From: Arthrobacter citreus
GTDB taxonomy: Bacteria; Actinomycetota; Actinomycetes; Actinomycetales; Micrococcaceae
NCBI RefSeq assembly: GCF_009192745.1
Contig: NZ_VTFV01000002.1
Span: 1,054,001 to 1,118,000, forward strand
DNA: 64,000 nt
Reading direction: 5' to 3'
The notes below the pieces were generated by a model. It was not told the origin of the DNA. It did no database searches and saw only the letters and a list, made by a program, of their open reading frames with translations. Shown one piece after another: positions 25,733-34,821 of the stretch; position 1 is the first letter of the stretch, and the number at the start of each line of letters is the position of its first letter. A program made the position numbers and the translations under genes.

Positions 25733-25775
25733 CCTGCGTGTGGAGTGCCGGCCTTAGCCGGGGTCGAATGTCCTG

Positions 25776-26420
25776 TTAGTGCCCGACGGTGAACCGCCGA
25801 CGCGGATGCGCGTTGTTCTCGATCTCATCGACAAAGGCAAGCGCGAAGTCGGTGCCGGAGATTTCCGAGGAACCGTCGTCTTTGGTCACCAGGACGTCGC
25901 CGCCGGTACGGTAGGCGCCCGTGGTCTCGCCCGGAGCAAAGACACCGAAGAGAGCTGCCGGGCTGACGTAGAACCAGTCGAGGTCCTCTGGTGCCTGCCG
26001 CAGCGCCTCGAGTACCTCGGCATGCGAGAGGGCCTCGGGCTTCCAGTCATCGAGGAAGTCCGGGGTATCGACCAGGCGCGGACCGCCCTCCGCAACCAGG
26101 GACGAGCCTGCGCCGCCAACGAAGGCAAGCCGCACGCCGTTGGTGCGCGCGGCATCGATCAGCCCCGGAACATACGCAGTGAGCGGAGCGCCGTCAACGT
26201 CGGCTCCGTGCACAGCCACAACGAGGACATCGGCGTCGGCGGCCGCAGCCGCGAGTACCTCCGGTGTAGCCAGCGAACCGGTGCGGTATTCAACACCCTC
26301 CAGCGGCTGTTCCGGCGCATTGCGGGAGTAGGAGATGACCTCGTGCCCGCGTGAGGCCGCCTCGCGGGCGATGTTTCCGCCGGCATAGCCGGTTCCGCCG
26401 AAGATAACTACTCGTGCCAT
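25776..26420 (-). CDS. NAD(P)-binding (NmrA-like) oxidoreductase
   Basis: 214 residues with a Rossmann dinucleotide motif at the start, IFGGTGYAGGNIA (residues 5-17), and the short-chain NmrA-like architecture (VVAVHGADVDG, LAFVGGAGSS, WFYVSPAALF). There is no YxxxK catalytic pair, so a sensor-like or isomerase-like role is as likely as a dehydrogenase. The ATG at 26420 follows GGAGAGAACGCAC. It is divergent from the RibD-like gene across 235 bp with no feature I can identify. Confidence 0.85.
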   Translation of the reverse strand: MARVVIFGGTGYAGGNIAREAASRGHEVISYSRNAPEQPLEGVEYRTGSLATPEVLAAAAADADVLVVAVHGADVDGAPLTAYVPGLIDAARTNGVRLAFVGGAGSSLVAEGGPRLVDTPDFLDDWKPEALSHAEVLEALRQAPEDLDWFYVSPAALFGVFAPGETTGAYRTGGDVLVTKDDGSSEISGTDFALAFVDEIENNAHPRRRFTVGH

Positions 26421-26655
26421 GTGCGTTCTCTCCTTGCAGTAGCGAGCCGGCAATTCCCCGGCGGAGATGGAACCCGCCACAGGGTCCACCTATTCCCGCG
26501 ACCCCGGATATGGATCCGCCGGCGTCGTTATGGCACGGAACGCCGTCGGCGGTGGGCTGGCCGCTCCACCCATATGAGGGCGTTTGCGCCGCGAATGGAC
26601 CGGTTGATTCCGCAAACGGATTGCACACGGGACCGGGCGGCCGGAGAATCGCTCC

Positions 26656-27213
26656 ATGGGCTCCCTGACATTCAGCTACAACGTGACCTTGGACGGCTGC
26701 GTCGATCATCAGGAGGGGATCGCCGACGACGAGACCCACACGCATTACACCCGGCTTCTGGATGAGTCCGGTGCCATGTTGTGGGGCCGAACCACCTACG
26801 AGCTGATGGAGAGTTACTGGCCGCTGGTCGCCCACGGAGAGGTGGAAGCGCCGGAGGCGATCCGCGAGTGGGCCCTCACGCTGGAGGACAAACCCAAGTA
26901 CGTAGTGTCCGCAACGCGCAGCGATTTCCCGTGGAACAACAGCCACCGCCTCGAAGGCGACCTGCGCACCGCGGTGCAGGAGCTCAAGGACCAGACGCCC
27001 GACGGCGTGCTCCTCGGCAGCGGCAAGCTTGCGTCAGCGCTGGACCGGCTGGACCTCATTGATGAGTACAGATTCCTGGTGCACCCCATGATTACCGGGC
27101 ACGGTCCCACCCTCTATGAAGGTCTTCTCGACGGCGCTCGCCGCCTGGAGCTGATTTCAGCCGAGCCAATGAGCAACGGTGCGCTCTCCGTGCACTACCG
27201 CCGGGCAGGCTGA
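26656..27213 (+). CDS. RibD C-terminal/dihydrofolate reductase-fold protein
   Basis: 185 residues. Starts with LTFSYNVTLDGCVD and continues with MLWGRTTYELMESYWP, then DGVLLGSGKLASALDRLDLIDEYRFLVHP, the pattern of the YyaP/YwjB branch of the DHFR-fold family. An NADPH-dependent reductase is expected; the substrate is unknown and it is not a housekeeping dihydrofolate reductase. The next gene starts 77 bp later on the same strand. Confidence 0.9.
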   Translation: MGSLTFSYNVTLDGCVDHQEGIADDETHTHYTRLLDESGAMLWGRTTYELMESYWPLVAHGEVEAPEAIREWALTLEDKPKYVVSATRSDFPWNNSHRLEGDLRTAVQELKDQTPDGVLLGSGKLASALDRLDLIDEYRFLVHPMITGHGPTLYEGLLDGARRLELISAEPMSNGALSVHYRRAG

Positions 27214-27289
27214 GCAGCGGCAGTTATTTGACGCGTGCCGCCGCGCCCGGCAAGGATCAGGGGATGGGGAAACACTTGGCGGCGGCACT

Positions 27290-27997
27290 ATGAGCATCTA
27301 CTCGTTCCACCTGGCCAATCTGCCGCCCCTCACCGCCGCCGGAGCAATGGTGCGCCAGCTCAAAGCCCCCGGCCTGGTTCACGCCGAAGTGTTCGCAGGA
27401 ATGGAGCTGGGAGCGCCGATAGTTTCACCGCGCCGGATGCAGCTGAAGCGCACGGCCGTGTTCGCGCACTGGGAAGACGAACGGTCGCTGACGGACTTCC
27501 TCACCGGGCATCCGTTTGGCAGGAAACTGGACCAAGGCTGGCACGTCCGGCTGCAGTTCCTGCGCCGCTGGGGGAGTGTCAGCGAGTTCTCCGGGCTGCC
27601 GGAATCCGCAGAATCAGCCAACCCGCACGAGCCGGTGGTGGCCGTGACCCTGGCCCGCCTGCGCCTGCCGGAACTGCCCCGCTTCATCCGGTGGGGCCGT
27701 CCCGTGGAAACCCAGATCCGGGACCACCCCGAGGCGACACTGGCCATGGCCGGCATCCGCCTGCCCCGAACAGTTTCAACCTTCTCCATCTGGACCAGCA
27801 CCCGGGCGATGACCGGCATGGTTTCCGGGAGGGACGCCGGGGAAACCGGACGCCGCCATACCGAAGCGATGACCGAGCGGGAACGCCGGGACTTCCACCA
27901 CGAATTCACGACGCTGCGCTTTCGGCCGCTCTCCGAACACGGCTCCTGGCAAAGCCGGAGCGATTACATCCCATGGCCTGCCCCATCCAGCCGCTGA
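27290..27997 (+). CDS. CrtA-like (spheroidene monooxygenase family) protein
   Basis: 235 residues. The C-terminal half reads GIRLPRTVSTFSIWTSTRAMTG followed by an RRDFHHEFTTLRFRPL segment, which resembles the conserved region of spheroidene monooxygenase-type proteins. The N-terminal half (SFHLANLPPLTAAGAM; TAVFAHWEDERSLTDFL) fits a ferredoxin-like monooxygenase fold. No carotenoid genes lie nearby, so the substrate is open. The ATG at 27290 is preferred to the longer frame from 27179, which overlaps the RibD-like gene. Confidence 0.65.
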   Translation: MSIYSFHLANLPPLTAAGAMVRQLKAPGLVHAEVFAGMELGAPIVSPRRMQLKRTAVFAHWEDERSLTDFLTGHPFGRKLDQGWHVRLQFLRRWGSVSEFSGLPESAESANPHEPVVAVTLARLRLPELPRFIRWGRPVETQIRDHPEATLAMAGIRLPRTVSTFSIWTSTRAMTGMVSGRDAGETGRRHTEAMTERERRDFHHEFTTLRFRPLSEHGSWQSRSDYIPWPAPSSR

Positions 27998-28030
27998 CAC
28001 CGCGCCCTCGCCGGACCTACTACATAAAAC

Positions 28031-28069
28031 AGCAGCAGGCCGGACCCGCAGTGGGTTCGGCCTGCTGCT
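28031..28069. terminator. Bidirectional terminator hairpin
   Basis: 17-bp arms (AGCAGCAGGCCGGACCC at 28031-28047; partner 28053-28069) with one mismatch and a 5-nt loop. It lies between the converging CrtA-like and MFS-CBS genes. Confidence 0.8.
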
Positions 28070-28086
28070 CGCTAACGACGGCGGGA

Positions 28087-30012
28087 CTACGCCGGTGTGC
28101 GGACGTCGGCCTCACTGCGTGAACGCAGGTAGGTGGCAATCGCCAGCCGGTTGATAGCAGACCGGCTCACGATGCCAATGGGACGGGAATCTTCGCCCTT
28201 AACCACCGGCACCTTTTTGAGCCGCGCGTCCGACAGCGCAGCCACAGCGTCACTGACCGATGCGCCGGCGTCGAGCGTGACGACGTCGTGCGTTGCGAGA
28301 CGCAGAACGTTCAGGTTCGCGAGATCAGACATTGCCTGTTCCAGGTCGTCCGCAGCACCGATCGCATAGGAGTAGATCGACGTCGAGGACGGATGGGTCG
28401 CGGAGAGGTAGCGCAGCACATCGCCGTCGGACAGGAAACCTGCCAGCGTGCCGTCCGCGTTGAGGACCGGTGCACCCGAGATGCCGCGCTCGGCGAAGGT
28501 CTGCAGGGCGTCAAGCACGCTCGCGTCGGAGGACAGGGCGTAGACGTCGGACTTCATGATCGACTGGACGGTGTCAGCCGGGGCCTGTGCGTTCTCCGCG
28601 GCGCGGCGGGACTGTACGGAGCGGTAGGCCAGGAACGCGAGGAGGATACCGAGGAGTGACGTGGCAACCACCAGGGCGACGGAGCCGTGGAAACCGGCCA
28701 GCAGGGAATCACCTTCACTGCTACCGGACTCGATGTTCGACGCAATGACGGCGCCGTAGATTCCGGTAGCGAGCGAGGTGCCCACGCAGCCGGCGATCTG
28801 GAAGCTGGTTGAAACCACCGTGACGCCGTGCGGGCTGGTCTCGCGGTCCAGGTTGGCCAGCGCGAACGTCTGGGACGGCCCGACGACGAATGCCGTTGCC
28901 AGCACTGCCGGGACGTAGAGCAGCCCGAAGATCCAGACCGAGCCCTGTCCTGCAGCGACCCCGACGAGCGTCACGAAGATTGCCATGACGAGGAATCCGA
29001 GGGGAATCGACCAGCGCCCGCCGTGGCGGTCGAACAGGCGGCCGGCGATTGGCCCCATCCCCACGGTCAGCAGGATGCCCGGTGCAAGGGTCAGCGAGGC
29101 ACCCAGCGGCGGCATCTCGAGAGCACCCTGCAGGAACAGGGGGATGACCACGTTCATGGCGAAGACAAAGACCAGGCCGAGCATGGTCATCAGCACTCCG
29201 AACACAAAAGGTGCGCTGGAGAACGGCCGCAGGTCCAGCAGCGGATTCTCGATTCGGCGCTGGCGGAGAATGAACAGCCACATGGCGAGAAGGCCAACGA
29301 CGCCGGCAACCCCTGCGTAGAGAGCGGATCCCTCGAACGCGCTGGAGACGCCGTAGAGGATGCCGACCATGCCGACGGCAACGAGGACGAAGGACAGGAT
29401 GTCCAGGACCGGGCGGCCCAGCTCCGTGACGTTCCGCAGGACGATCGCACCGGCGAGCAGCACTGCGACGGTGAGGCCGCCGAAGGCCCACATCAGGGTG
29501 GTCCACGGGGCCACGGTCAGAATGGCGCCGGAGAGAACGATCGCCAGCGACGGGCCCAGCGTAGTCATGGCAGCCATGATGCCCATGTTCAGGCCAAGCT
29601 TCTCCCGCGGTGACACCGCCAGGGTGATGTTCATGCCGATGGGGGTGAGCAGGCCGGTTCCGATGGCCTGCAGCAGGCGCGCGATAAGCAGGACTTCGAA
29701 ACTGGGGGCCATGGCTCCCACCACAGAACCCAGGACCATGATCGCGACGACGGCGACGAACAGCGGCCGGGTGGGGAACCGGTGGTACAGGACGTTGGCA
29801 ACGGGAACGAAGACAGCGGCGACGAGCAGGTAGCCGGTGGTTAGCCACTGAACGGTGCTGATGTTGACGCCGAAGTCCTGCATGATCGGCGTGAAGGCGA
29901 CGTTGAGGAACGTCTCGTTGAAGGTGGCGAGGAACGCAGCGGCCGCAGCGACCGCGATCATCCCGCCTGCACGATCCCTGACATTGGGACGGGAAATTGA
30001 AGAGGGCGCCAT
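28087..30012 (-). CDS. MFS transporter fused to tandem CBS domains
   Basis: 641 residues. The first 480 form a DHA2/EmrB-type major facilitator with about 14 membrane segments, including LLIARLLQAIGTGLLTPIG (motif C-like) and YHRFPTRPLF after TM2. Residues 481-641 are two CBS domains: IMKSDVYALSSDASVLDAL with GISGAPVLNADGTLAGFLSDGDV, then ATHDVVTLDAGASVSDAV with KVPVVKGEDSRPIGIVSR. CBS pairs bind adenosine nucleotides or AdoMet, so ligand gating of a drug or metabolite exporter is plausible. The ATG at 30012 follows GTCAGGAGACTCT. The TetR-family gene lies upstream on the same strand. Confidence 0.88.
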   Translation of the reverse strand: MAPSSISRPNVRDRAGGMIAVAAAAAFLATFNETFLNVAFTPIMQDFGVNISTVQWLTTGYLLVAAVFVPVANVLYHRFPTRPLFVAVVAIMVLGSVVGAMAPSFEVLLIARLLQAIGTGLLTPIGMNITLAVSPREKLGLNMGIMAAMTTLGPSLAIVLSGAILTVAPWTTLMWAFGGLTVAVLLAGAIVLRNVTELGRPVLDILSFVLVAVGMVGILYGVSSAFEGSALYAGVAGVVGLLAMWLFILRQRRIENPLLDLRPFSSAPFVFGVLMTMLGLVFVFAMNVVIPLFLQGALEMPPLGASLTLAPGILLTVGMGPIAGRLFDRHGGRWSIPLGFLVMAIFVTLVGVAAGQGSVWIFGLLYVPAVLATAFVVGPSQTFALANLDRETSPHGVTVVSTSFQIAGCVGTSLATGIYGAVIASNIESGSSEGDSLLAGFHGSVALVVATSLLGILLAFLAYRSVQSRRAAENAQAPADTVQSIMKSDVYALSSDASVLDALQTFAERGISGAPVLNADGTLAGFLSDGDVLRYLSATHPSSTSIYSYAIGAADDLEQAMSDLANLNVLRLATHDVVTLDAGASVSDAVAALSDARLKKVPVVKGEDSRPIGIVSRSAINRLAIATYLRSRSEADVRTPA

Positions 30013-30204
30013 AGAGTCTCCTGACAGTCGGCGGTGTGGAGGCGATCGACCGTGCCGTGTCAGAAGGTACTTTTTGAAGTGCCCCGCGTGTCGTGTCATC
30101 GATGCCGTGGTGGCCAGAGGCCGCATCAATTCTAGCAGGCTGCGGATACGGCGCTCCGTTTCGACTGCGGGCAACGGCCCCTTGGCCGCTCCGCCAGTCC
30201 GGAT

Positions 30205-30771
30205 TCAGGCCCCGCGGCTCCAGTGGAAGTAGGCCTCAGCCAGCTGGCCGGGTACGCCGGGGGCGGCACCCCGGATGGCGGAGACCTGCGGGCGCGTGAT
30301 CGTCGCAACGGAAACGATGACGTCCAGGGCGGAGAGCGTTTCCCTCACGGCTCCGTAGCGCTTGAGCTTGGCCAGTACGCCGTTCAGGGCATCAAGTGCA
30401 GGCTGCTGGACCTGTGCCAGGGGAGAGGCTGCCAGATCCTGGGCAGCTCCCGCCTGCAGTGCCAGCCCGTCCGTGAGCGCGCCCAGGTTCATCGCCGTGA
30501 GGCTGGACAGCAGGTCCTGCCAAGCCCCGGCCGGGTCAGCGTCCAGAGTGCGCCGTGCTTGATCCACGGCCCGGATGATCTGCTCCACCGTGTCCTGGAC
30601 GACAGCCTGGAGCAGATCTTCGCGGGACGGGAAATTGCGGTAAAGGGTGGCAATGCCCACGCCGCTGGCCGCAGCCACGGCTTCGAGGGCAACATCACCG
30701 CCCCGCTCGGCAAAGACATGCTTGGCGTGCGTAATGATGTTCTGCCTGCGGCGTTCGGCGTCGGCCCTCAT
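30205..30771 (-). CDS. TetR family transcriptional regulator
   Basis: 188 residues. The N-terminal helix-turn-helix is ALEAVAAASGVGIATLYRNFPSREDLLQAV (about 28-57), the classic TetR DNA-binding region. The C-terminal ligand domain is variable. It diverges from the 30862 membrane protein across 90 bp that hold two matching palindromes, which are its likely operators. It may also control the MFS-CBS gene downstream. Confidence 0.93.
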   Translation of the reverse strand: MRADAERRRQNIITHAKHVFAERGGDVALEAVAAASGVGIATLYRNFPSREDLLQAVVQDTVEQIIRAVDQARRTLDADPAGAWQDLLSSLTAMNLGALTDGLALQAGAAQDLAASPLAQVQQPALDALNGVLAKLKRYGAVRETLSALDVIVSVATITRPQVSAIRGAAPGVPGQLAEAYFHWSRGA

Positions 30772-30803
30772 TCGTACTCCTTCAACTTGACCTTCAGTCT
30801 AAA

Positions 30804-30822
30804 CCGGAGGAATATCTTCCGG
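30804..30822. promoter_or_regulatory. TetR operator-like palindrome 1
   Basis: CCGGAGGAATATCTTCCGG. The core GGAGGAATATCTTCC (30806-30820) matches palindrome 2 at all but two positions. It lies between the divergent TetR and membrane-protein genes. Confidence 0.65.
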
Positions 30823-30829
30823 TAGAAGC

Positions 30830-30844
30830 GGAGGAAAATCCTCC
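30830..30844. promoter_or_regulatory. TetR operator-like palindrome 2
   Basis: GGAGGAAAATCCTCC, 24 bp centre-to-centre from palindrome 1 and just before the ATG at 30862. It could also overlap the ribosome-binding region of that gene. Confidence 0.65.
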
Positions 30845-30861
30845 ACAACGAAGGACTATTC

Positions 30862-31872
30862 ATGACCATCCAGACCCGGGAGCCGGGCTCCCACCGCAAG
30901 CACGCCGCAATCTGGGCGGGCCTCACCGTTGGACTTTCGGTGATCCTCCTGGCCTTGCTCATGCTCTTTATTTCGCCCTCCCTGCTCTCCGGTCCGCGGG
31001 ACCTCGGCCTGGGCGTGGTTGGGGCAGAGCACCAGGCGGAATCGATCGCCAACACGCTTGAGGAGCAGTCCCCGGGAGCTTTCGTAGTCCAGCCCTATGA
31101 AAGTGCCGCCGAGCTGGAGCAGGGAATCCGGGACCGGGACATTGTGGGAGGATTCGACTTCTCGGCACCGGACATGACGGTATACGTAGCGAGCGCAGGA
31201 TCAACTGCGGTATCCGGAACCATCAGCAATGTGGGGGCCACCATGGCCGGAAGCATGGGACAGACTGCTGAAATTGTCGATGTTGTTCCGCTGCCCGCCG
31301 CCGATCCAACCGGCGTTGGTATTGGCGGACTGGCCTTCCCGCTGGTGTTCGGCGGCATTGTGCCCGCCGTCGCGTTCCGCTCCATGCTCTCCGGTAAGCG
31401 CTGGTGGATCTTCGCCGGCCTCACCGGCTTTTCAGTCGCCGGCGGGTTCGTCGTCGCGGCCGTCCTTAAATACCTCTTCGGCAGCATAGAAGGCCCACTG
31501 GTCCCCGTCGCCGCCAGCGTCGCCCTCGGCATCGCAGCGCTGGCACTTCCCCTGGCCGGCCTCAACGAGTGCTTCGGCACCAAGGGCTTCACCATTGCCG
31601 CCATGTCCATGATGTTCGTGGGCAACCCGTTTGCCGGCATCGCCACCAGCGCCCAGTGGCTTCCCGCCGGCGTCGCGCTGATCGGACAGCTGCTGCCGCC
31701 CGGGGCTGCGGGGACCCTGGTTCGGGCCGTGGCCTATTTTGACGGCACAGGCGGAGCGGGTGCTGCCCTGACCCTGGGGGTATGGGTCCTCGTAGGGACC
31801 GTGCTGTGGTTCGCCGGTCCGCGTATCAAGGATGCCAGGGCCAGGAAAGCAGCCCTGCTGCAGCAGGCGTAA
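30862..31872 (+). CDS. ABC-2/YhgE-like membrane protein
   Basis: 336 residues. One N-terminal membrane segment (about 17-38), an extracytoplasmic domain of about 110 residues (GLGVVGAEHQAESIANTL; GGFDFSAPDMTVYVAS), then five or so membrane segments. This is the layout of ABC-2-type or YhgE/Pip-like exporter membrane proteins. No ATPase gene adjoins it. It is divergent from a TetR gene and is probably its repressed target, so induction by a toxic compound is a reasonable guess. Confidence 0.75.
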   Translation: MTIQTREPGSHRKHAAIWAGLTVGLSVILLALLMLFISPSLLSGPRDLGLGVVGAEHQAESIANTLEEQSPGAFVVQPYESAAELEQGIRDRDIVGGFDFSAPDMTVYVASAGSTAVSGTISNVGATMAGSMGQTAEIVDVVPLPAADPTGVGIGGLAFPLVFGGIVPAVAFRSMLSGKRWWIFAGLTGFSVAGGFVVAAVLKYLFGSIEGPLVPVAASVALGIAALALPLAGLNECFGTKGFTIAAMSMMFVGNPFAGIATSAQWLPAGVALIGQLLPPGAAGTLVRAVAYFDGTGGAGAALTLGVWVLVGTVLWFAGPRIKDARARKAALLQQA

Positions 31873-31897
31873 AGCGGCCTAAGGCCGGCGGCTGCGC

Positions 31898-32509
31898 TTA
31901 GCTGCTGACGCCCACTGCCTTGCCGATGGAAGCGGGATCTTCCAGTAGTCCCAGCATGCAGGCGGCCAGATCGGCACGGGGAACCGAGCCGCGGAGGGTT
32001 CCGCTGTCCCCGGTTTCAAGTACCTGCCAGGAACCCGTCGGTTCCTTGTCGGTCAGGCCGGTGGGCCGGACAATCGTCCAATCCAGGCGGGAACCCTGCA
32101 CGGCCGCTTCCTGCTCATTGTGGTCGGCAAGCGGTTTTGCCAGGGCCACTTTCATCGCGATCCGAAGCGGGGCCGGCATCAGCGAGCCGGAGTCCCCGGC
32201 ACCCAGGGAGGACTGCACCATCAGCCGCTGCACACCCTGCTTCTTCATGGCGTCAATGACAGTGCGGGTGACGGCTGCCCGGTGCTTCGGGTTTCCCTTG
32301 GCGCCGCCCACCGTGACGACGACGGCGTTCGCACCGGCAACGGCCGACGCCGCGGCAGCGGGATCCCCGGCGTCCCCGGTAAGTACCCGGACGCCTTCCG
32401 GGCCCTGTCCGCTGCGGGAAAGGACTGTCACTTCGTGGCCTGCGGCCTGTGCGAGGGAGGCCAGCTTGGCGCCGGTTCCCTTCGAGCCGCCGATGATTGT
32501 GAGCTTCAC
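31898..32509 (-). CDS. NAD(P)H-binding (SDR atypical) protein
   Basis: 203 residues. Rossmann motif IIGGSKGTGAKLA at residues 5-17; AVVVTVGGAKGN and RLMVQSSLGAG follow; DWTIVRPTGLTD is the conserved motif of the NAD(P)-binding SDR_a5-like group. The start is a GTG at 32509 behind GGAGGACTCTT. It converges with the preceding membrane-protein gene. The substrate is unknown. Confidence 0.88.
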   Translation of the reverse strand: MKLTIIGGSKGTGAKLASLAQAAGHEVTVLSRSGQGPEGVRVLTGDAGDPAAAASAVAGANAVVVTVGGAKGNPKHRAAVTRTVIDAMKKQGVQRLMVQSSLGAGDSGSLMPAPLRIAMKVALAKPLADHNEQEAAVQGSRLDWTIVRPTGLTDKEPTGSWQVLETGDSGTLRGSVPRADLAACMLGLLEDPASIGKAVGVSS

Positions 32510-32826
32510 AAGAGTCCTCCGCTGAGTGGGTGCGGGCCAGGTTCCCGGCCCCACCTGAATCCTATCCCTGCCCAAAAGGCCCTCAGAAGTGTGTGCGGGG
32601 GAACAATAGCGGCTCAAATACCATCACACCAGAGCATGCGGCGTAATGATAATTTTCAGGTTGCAAACGTGTAACAACCGTGTCGCGTCGGGAACCAAGT
32701 TACGGGCCGGTAGCAGTCCGCGGTCTACTCTCTTAGTCATATGCGACGAGGCACGCAGGATCTGCGCTGTCCGTGATTCCGGTAATCCCGCCGGAGACAA
32801 TGACGCACTGAGAAATAGGAGGCGGA
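32510..32826. other. 317-bp divergent intergenic region
   Basis: Lies between the NAD(P)-binding gene and the first peptide-binding lipoprotein. It must hold both promoters. A GGTTG-N11-CAACC inverted repeat is visible near 32658-32678. The TACTCT at 32726-32731 could be a -10 element. An AGGAGGCGGA ribosome-binding site precedes 32827. No gene is seen. Confidence 0.5.
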
Positions 32827-34626
32827 ATGCGTTTTGCACGTATTTCCAAAGCAGTGGGTGTGGCAGCTGTTGCTGCTCTCGCACTGAGCGCCTGTGCAGC
32901 GAATCAGGGGACCACCGACGGCGGTTCCACTGACAGCGAGAGCACCGGCGGTTCTGTCCGCGTTGTGGAGGTTAACGCCTTCAGCTCGTTCAACAGCAAC
33001 ACGGCGAACGGCAACGTAGATATCAACGGCAAGATTGCGTACGCCACGCATTCCGGGTTCAACTACATCACCGATGAACTCAAGGTTGAGCCGCTGGAAG
33101 ACTTCGGCACCTACGAAAAGGTCTCCGAGGATCCCCTGACGGTTAAGTACACCGTTAACGAAGGCGTGAACTGGTCCGACGGTGAGCCCGTCGACGCAGA
33201 CGACCTCATGCTCCTCTGGGCCGTCAACTCCGGCCACTTCAACGACGCCACGCTGAACGAAGAAGGCGAGACCGTTTCCGGTACCACCTACTTCGACTAC
33301 GCCGGTGACACCTCAGGCCTGAGCCTGACCGACGTTCCCGAAATCGGCGACGACGGCCGCTCCATCACCATGACCTACTCCGAGCCCTTCGCGGACTGGG
33401 AAGTTGCCTTTGGTGCGATGACCGACGGCGGCGTCAGCACCCCGGCGCACGTGGTTGCCGAGAAGGCCGGACTGGCCGACGGCGACGCGCTGATCGAACT
33501 CATCCAGAACACGCCCGCGGGCGACCCGGCAAACCCGGCTCCGGTCAACGAAGAGCTGAAGGCAGTTGCCGACTTCTGGAACACCGGCTTCGACACCAAG
33601 TCGCTGCCCTCGGATGCCTCCCTGTACCTCTCCAACGGTCCGTTCATTGTCTCGGAGATCGATCCCGAGAACTCCATGACCCTGACCCGCAACGAGGACT
33701 ACAACTGGGGTCCTGAGCCCAAGATCGACGAGATCATCGTCCGTTACATCGGTGATGCTCCCGCCCAGGTCCAGGCTCTGAAGAACGGTGAAGTGGACAT
33801 CATTGCTCCGCAGGCTTCGGCCGACACCGTGGAGCAGCTTGAAGCCATTGACGGTGTAACCATCAACTCCGGCAACCAGCTCTCCTACGACCACGTTGAC
33901 CTGAACTTCTCCGGCGTCTTCGCCGACGAGAACGTGCGCACCGCCTTCATGAAGGTCATCCCGCGCCAGGCAATCGTTGACTCGATCGTCAAGAAGCTCA
34001 ACCCGGATGCAGCTCCGCTGGATTCGCAGATCTTCCTGTCCGACCAGGACGGCTACGAAGACTCCGCCGCCAACAACGGCTCCTCCGAGTACGCCGAGGT
34101 TGACGTTGAAGGCGCCAAGGAACTGCTTGCCGGTGCCACCCCTGAAGTACGCATCATGTACAACAAGGACAACCCCAACCGCTCCGACGCCTACACGCTG
34201 ATCGCCCAGTCTGCTTCCGAAGCCGGCTTCAAGGTCGTCGACGGCGGCCTGGGCGCCTCTGACTGGGGCTCCGCCCTGGGCACCGGCACCTACGACGCCT
34301 CCATCTTCGGCTGGATCAACTCGGGTGTCGGCGTGACCGGCGTACCGCAGCTGTTCAAGACCGGCGCTGCGTCCAACTACAGCGGCTTCTCCAACCCCGA
34401 AGCTGATGCCCTCATGGATCAGCTCATCCTGGAAACCGATGTTGAGAAGCAGAAGGAACTGCAGATCCAGATCGACAAGCTGATCTGGGACTCCTCCTTC
34501 GGCCTGCCGCTCTTCCAGTCGCCGGGCGTTGACGCGCACAGCGACAGCATTGGCGGGATCAACTCCTACATGCCGAACCAGACCGGTGTCTGGTGGAACT
34601 TCTGGGAATGGGAAGTTCTGGACTAA
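32827..34626 (+). CDS. Peptide-type ABC importer 1, substrate-binding lipoprotein
   Basis: 599 residues, solute-binding protein family 5 (DppA/OppA). The signal peptide has lipobox LSAC with Cys23. Family blocks visible: VKYTVNEGVNWSDGEPVDADD, SNGPFIVSEIDPENSMTL and NVRTAFMKVIPRQAIVDS. A strong AGGAGGCGGA precedes the ATG. It is separated from its permease by a terminator-like hairpin, which would raise its level relative to the rest. Specificity (dipeptide, oligopeptide or other solute) is not predictable. Confidence 0.93.
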   Translation: MRFARISKAVGVAAVAALALSACAANQGTTDGGSTDSESTGGSVRVVEVNAFSSFNSNTANGNVDINGKIAYATHSGFNYITDELKVEPLEDFGTYEKVSEDPLTVKYTVNEGVNWSDGEPVDADDLMLLWAVNSGHFNDATLNEEGETVSGTTYFDYAGDTSGLSLTDVPEIGDDGRSITMTYSEPFADWEVAFGAMTDGGVSTPAHVVAEKAGLADGDALIELIQNTPAGDPANPAPVNEELKAVADFWNTGFDTKSLPSDASLYLSNGPFIVSEIDPENSMTLTRNEDYNWGPEPKIDEIIVRYIGDAPAQVQALKNGEVDIIAPQASADTVEQLEAIDGVTINSGNQLSYDHVDLNFSGVFADENVRTAFMKVIPRQAIVDSIVKKLNPDAAPLDSQIFLSDQDGYEDSAANNGSSEYAEVDVEGAKELLAGATPEVRIMYNKDNPNRSDAYTLIAQSASEAGFKVVDGGLGASDWGSALGTGTYDASIFGWINSGVGVTGVPQLFKTGAASNYSGFSNPEADALMDQLILETDVEKQKELQIQIDKLIWDSSFGLPLFQSPGVDAHSDSIGGINSYMPNQTGVWWNFWEWEVLD

Positions 34627-34656
34627 TTCCTAGCCTCAACAGCTAAGCAATACCCG

Positions 34657-34697
34657 CAGGGCGCCGGGGCCTTTACGGTCCCGGCGCCCTGTCTTTT
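34657..34697 (+). terminator. Hairpin with U-run after substrate-binding gene 1
   Basis: A 12-bp perfect stem (CAGGGCGCCGGG and complement) with an 11-nt loop, then TCTTTT. It is the most classic intrinsic terminator shape in the window. Partial read-through to the permease gene would set expression ratios. Confidence 0.8.
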
Positions 34698-34821
34698 CCG
34701 AACCCCCATAGCAGCGGACAAGTGATTGGGATTAACCAAATTCCCCGCACTTATGACCTGCACTACACTTCAGCGAGTGCCGGGAGAACCCCCGGACCCG
34801 TTCTAATGAGGCTGACACTCT

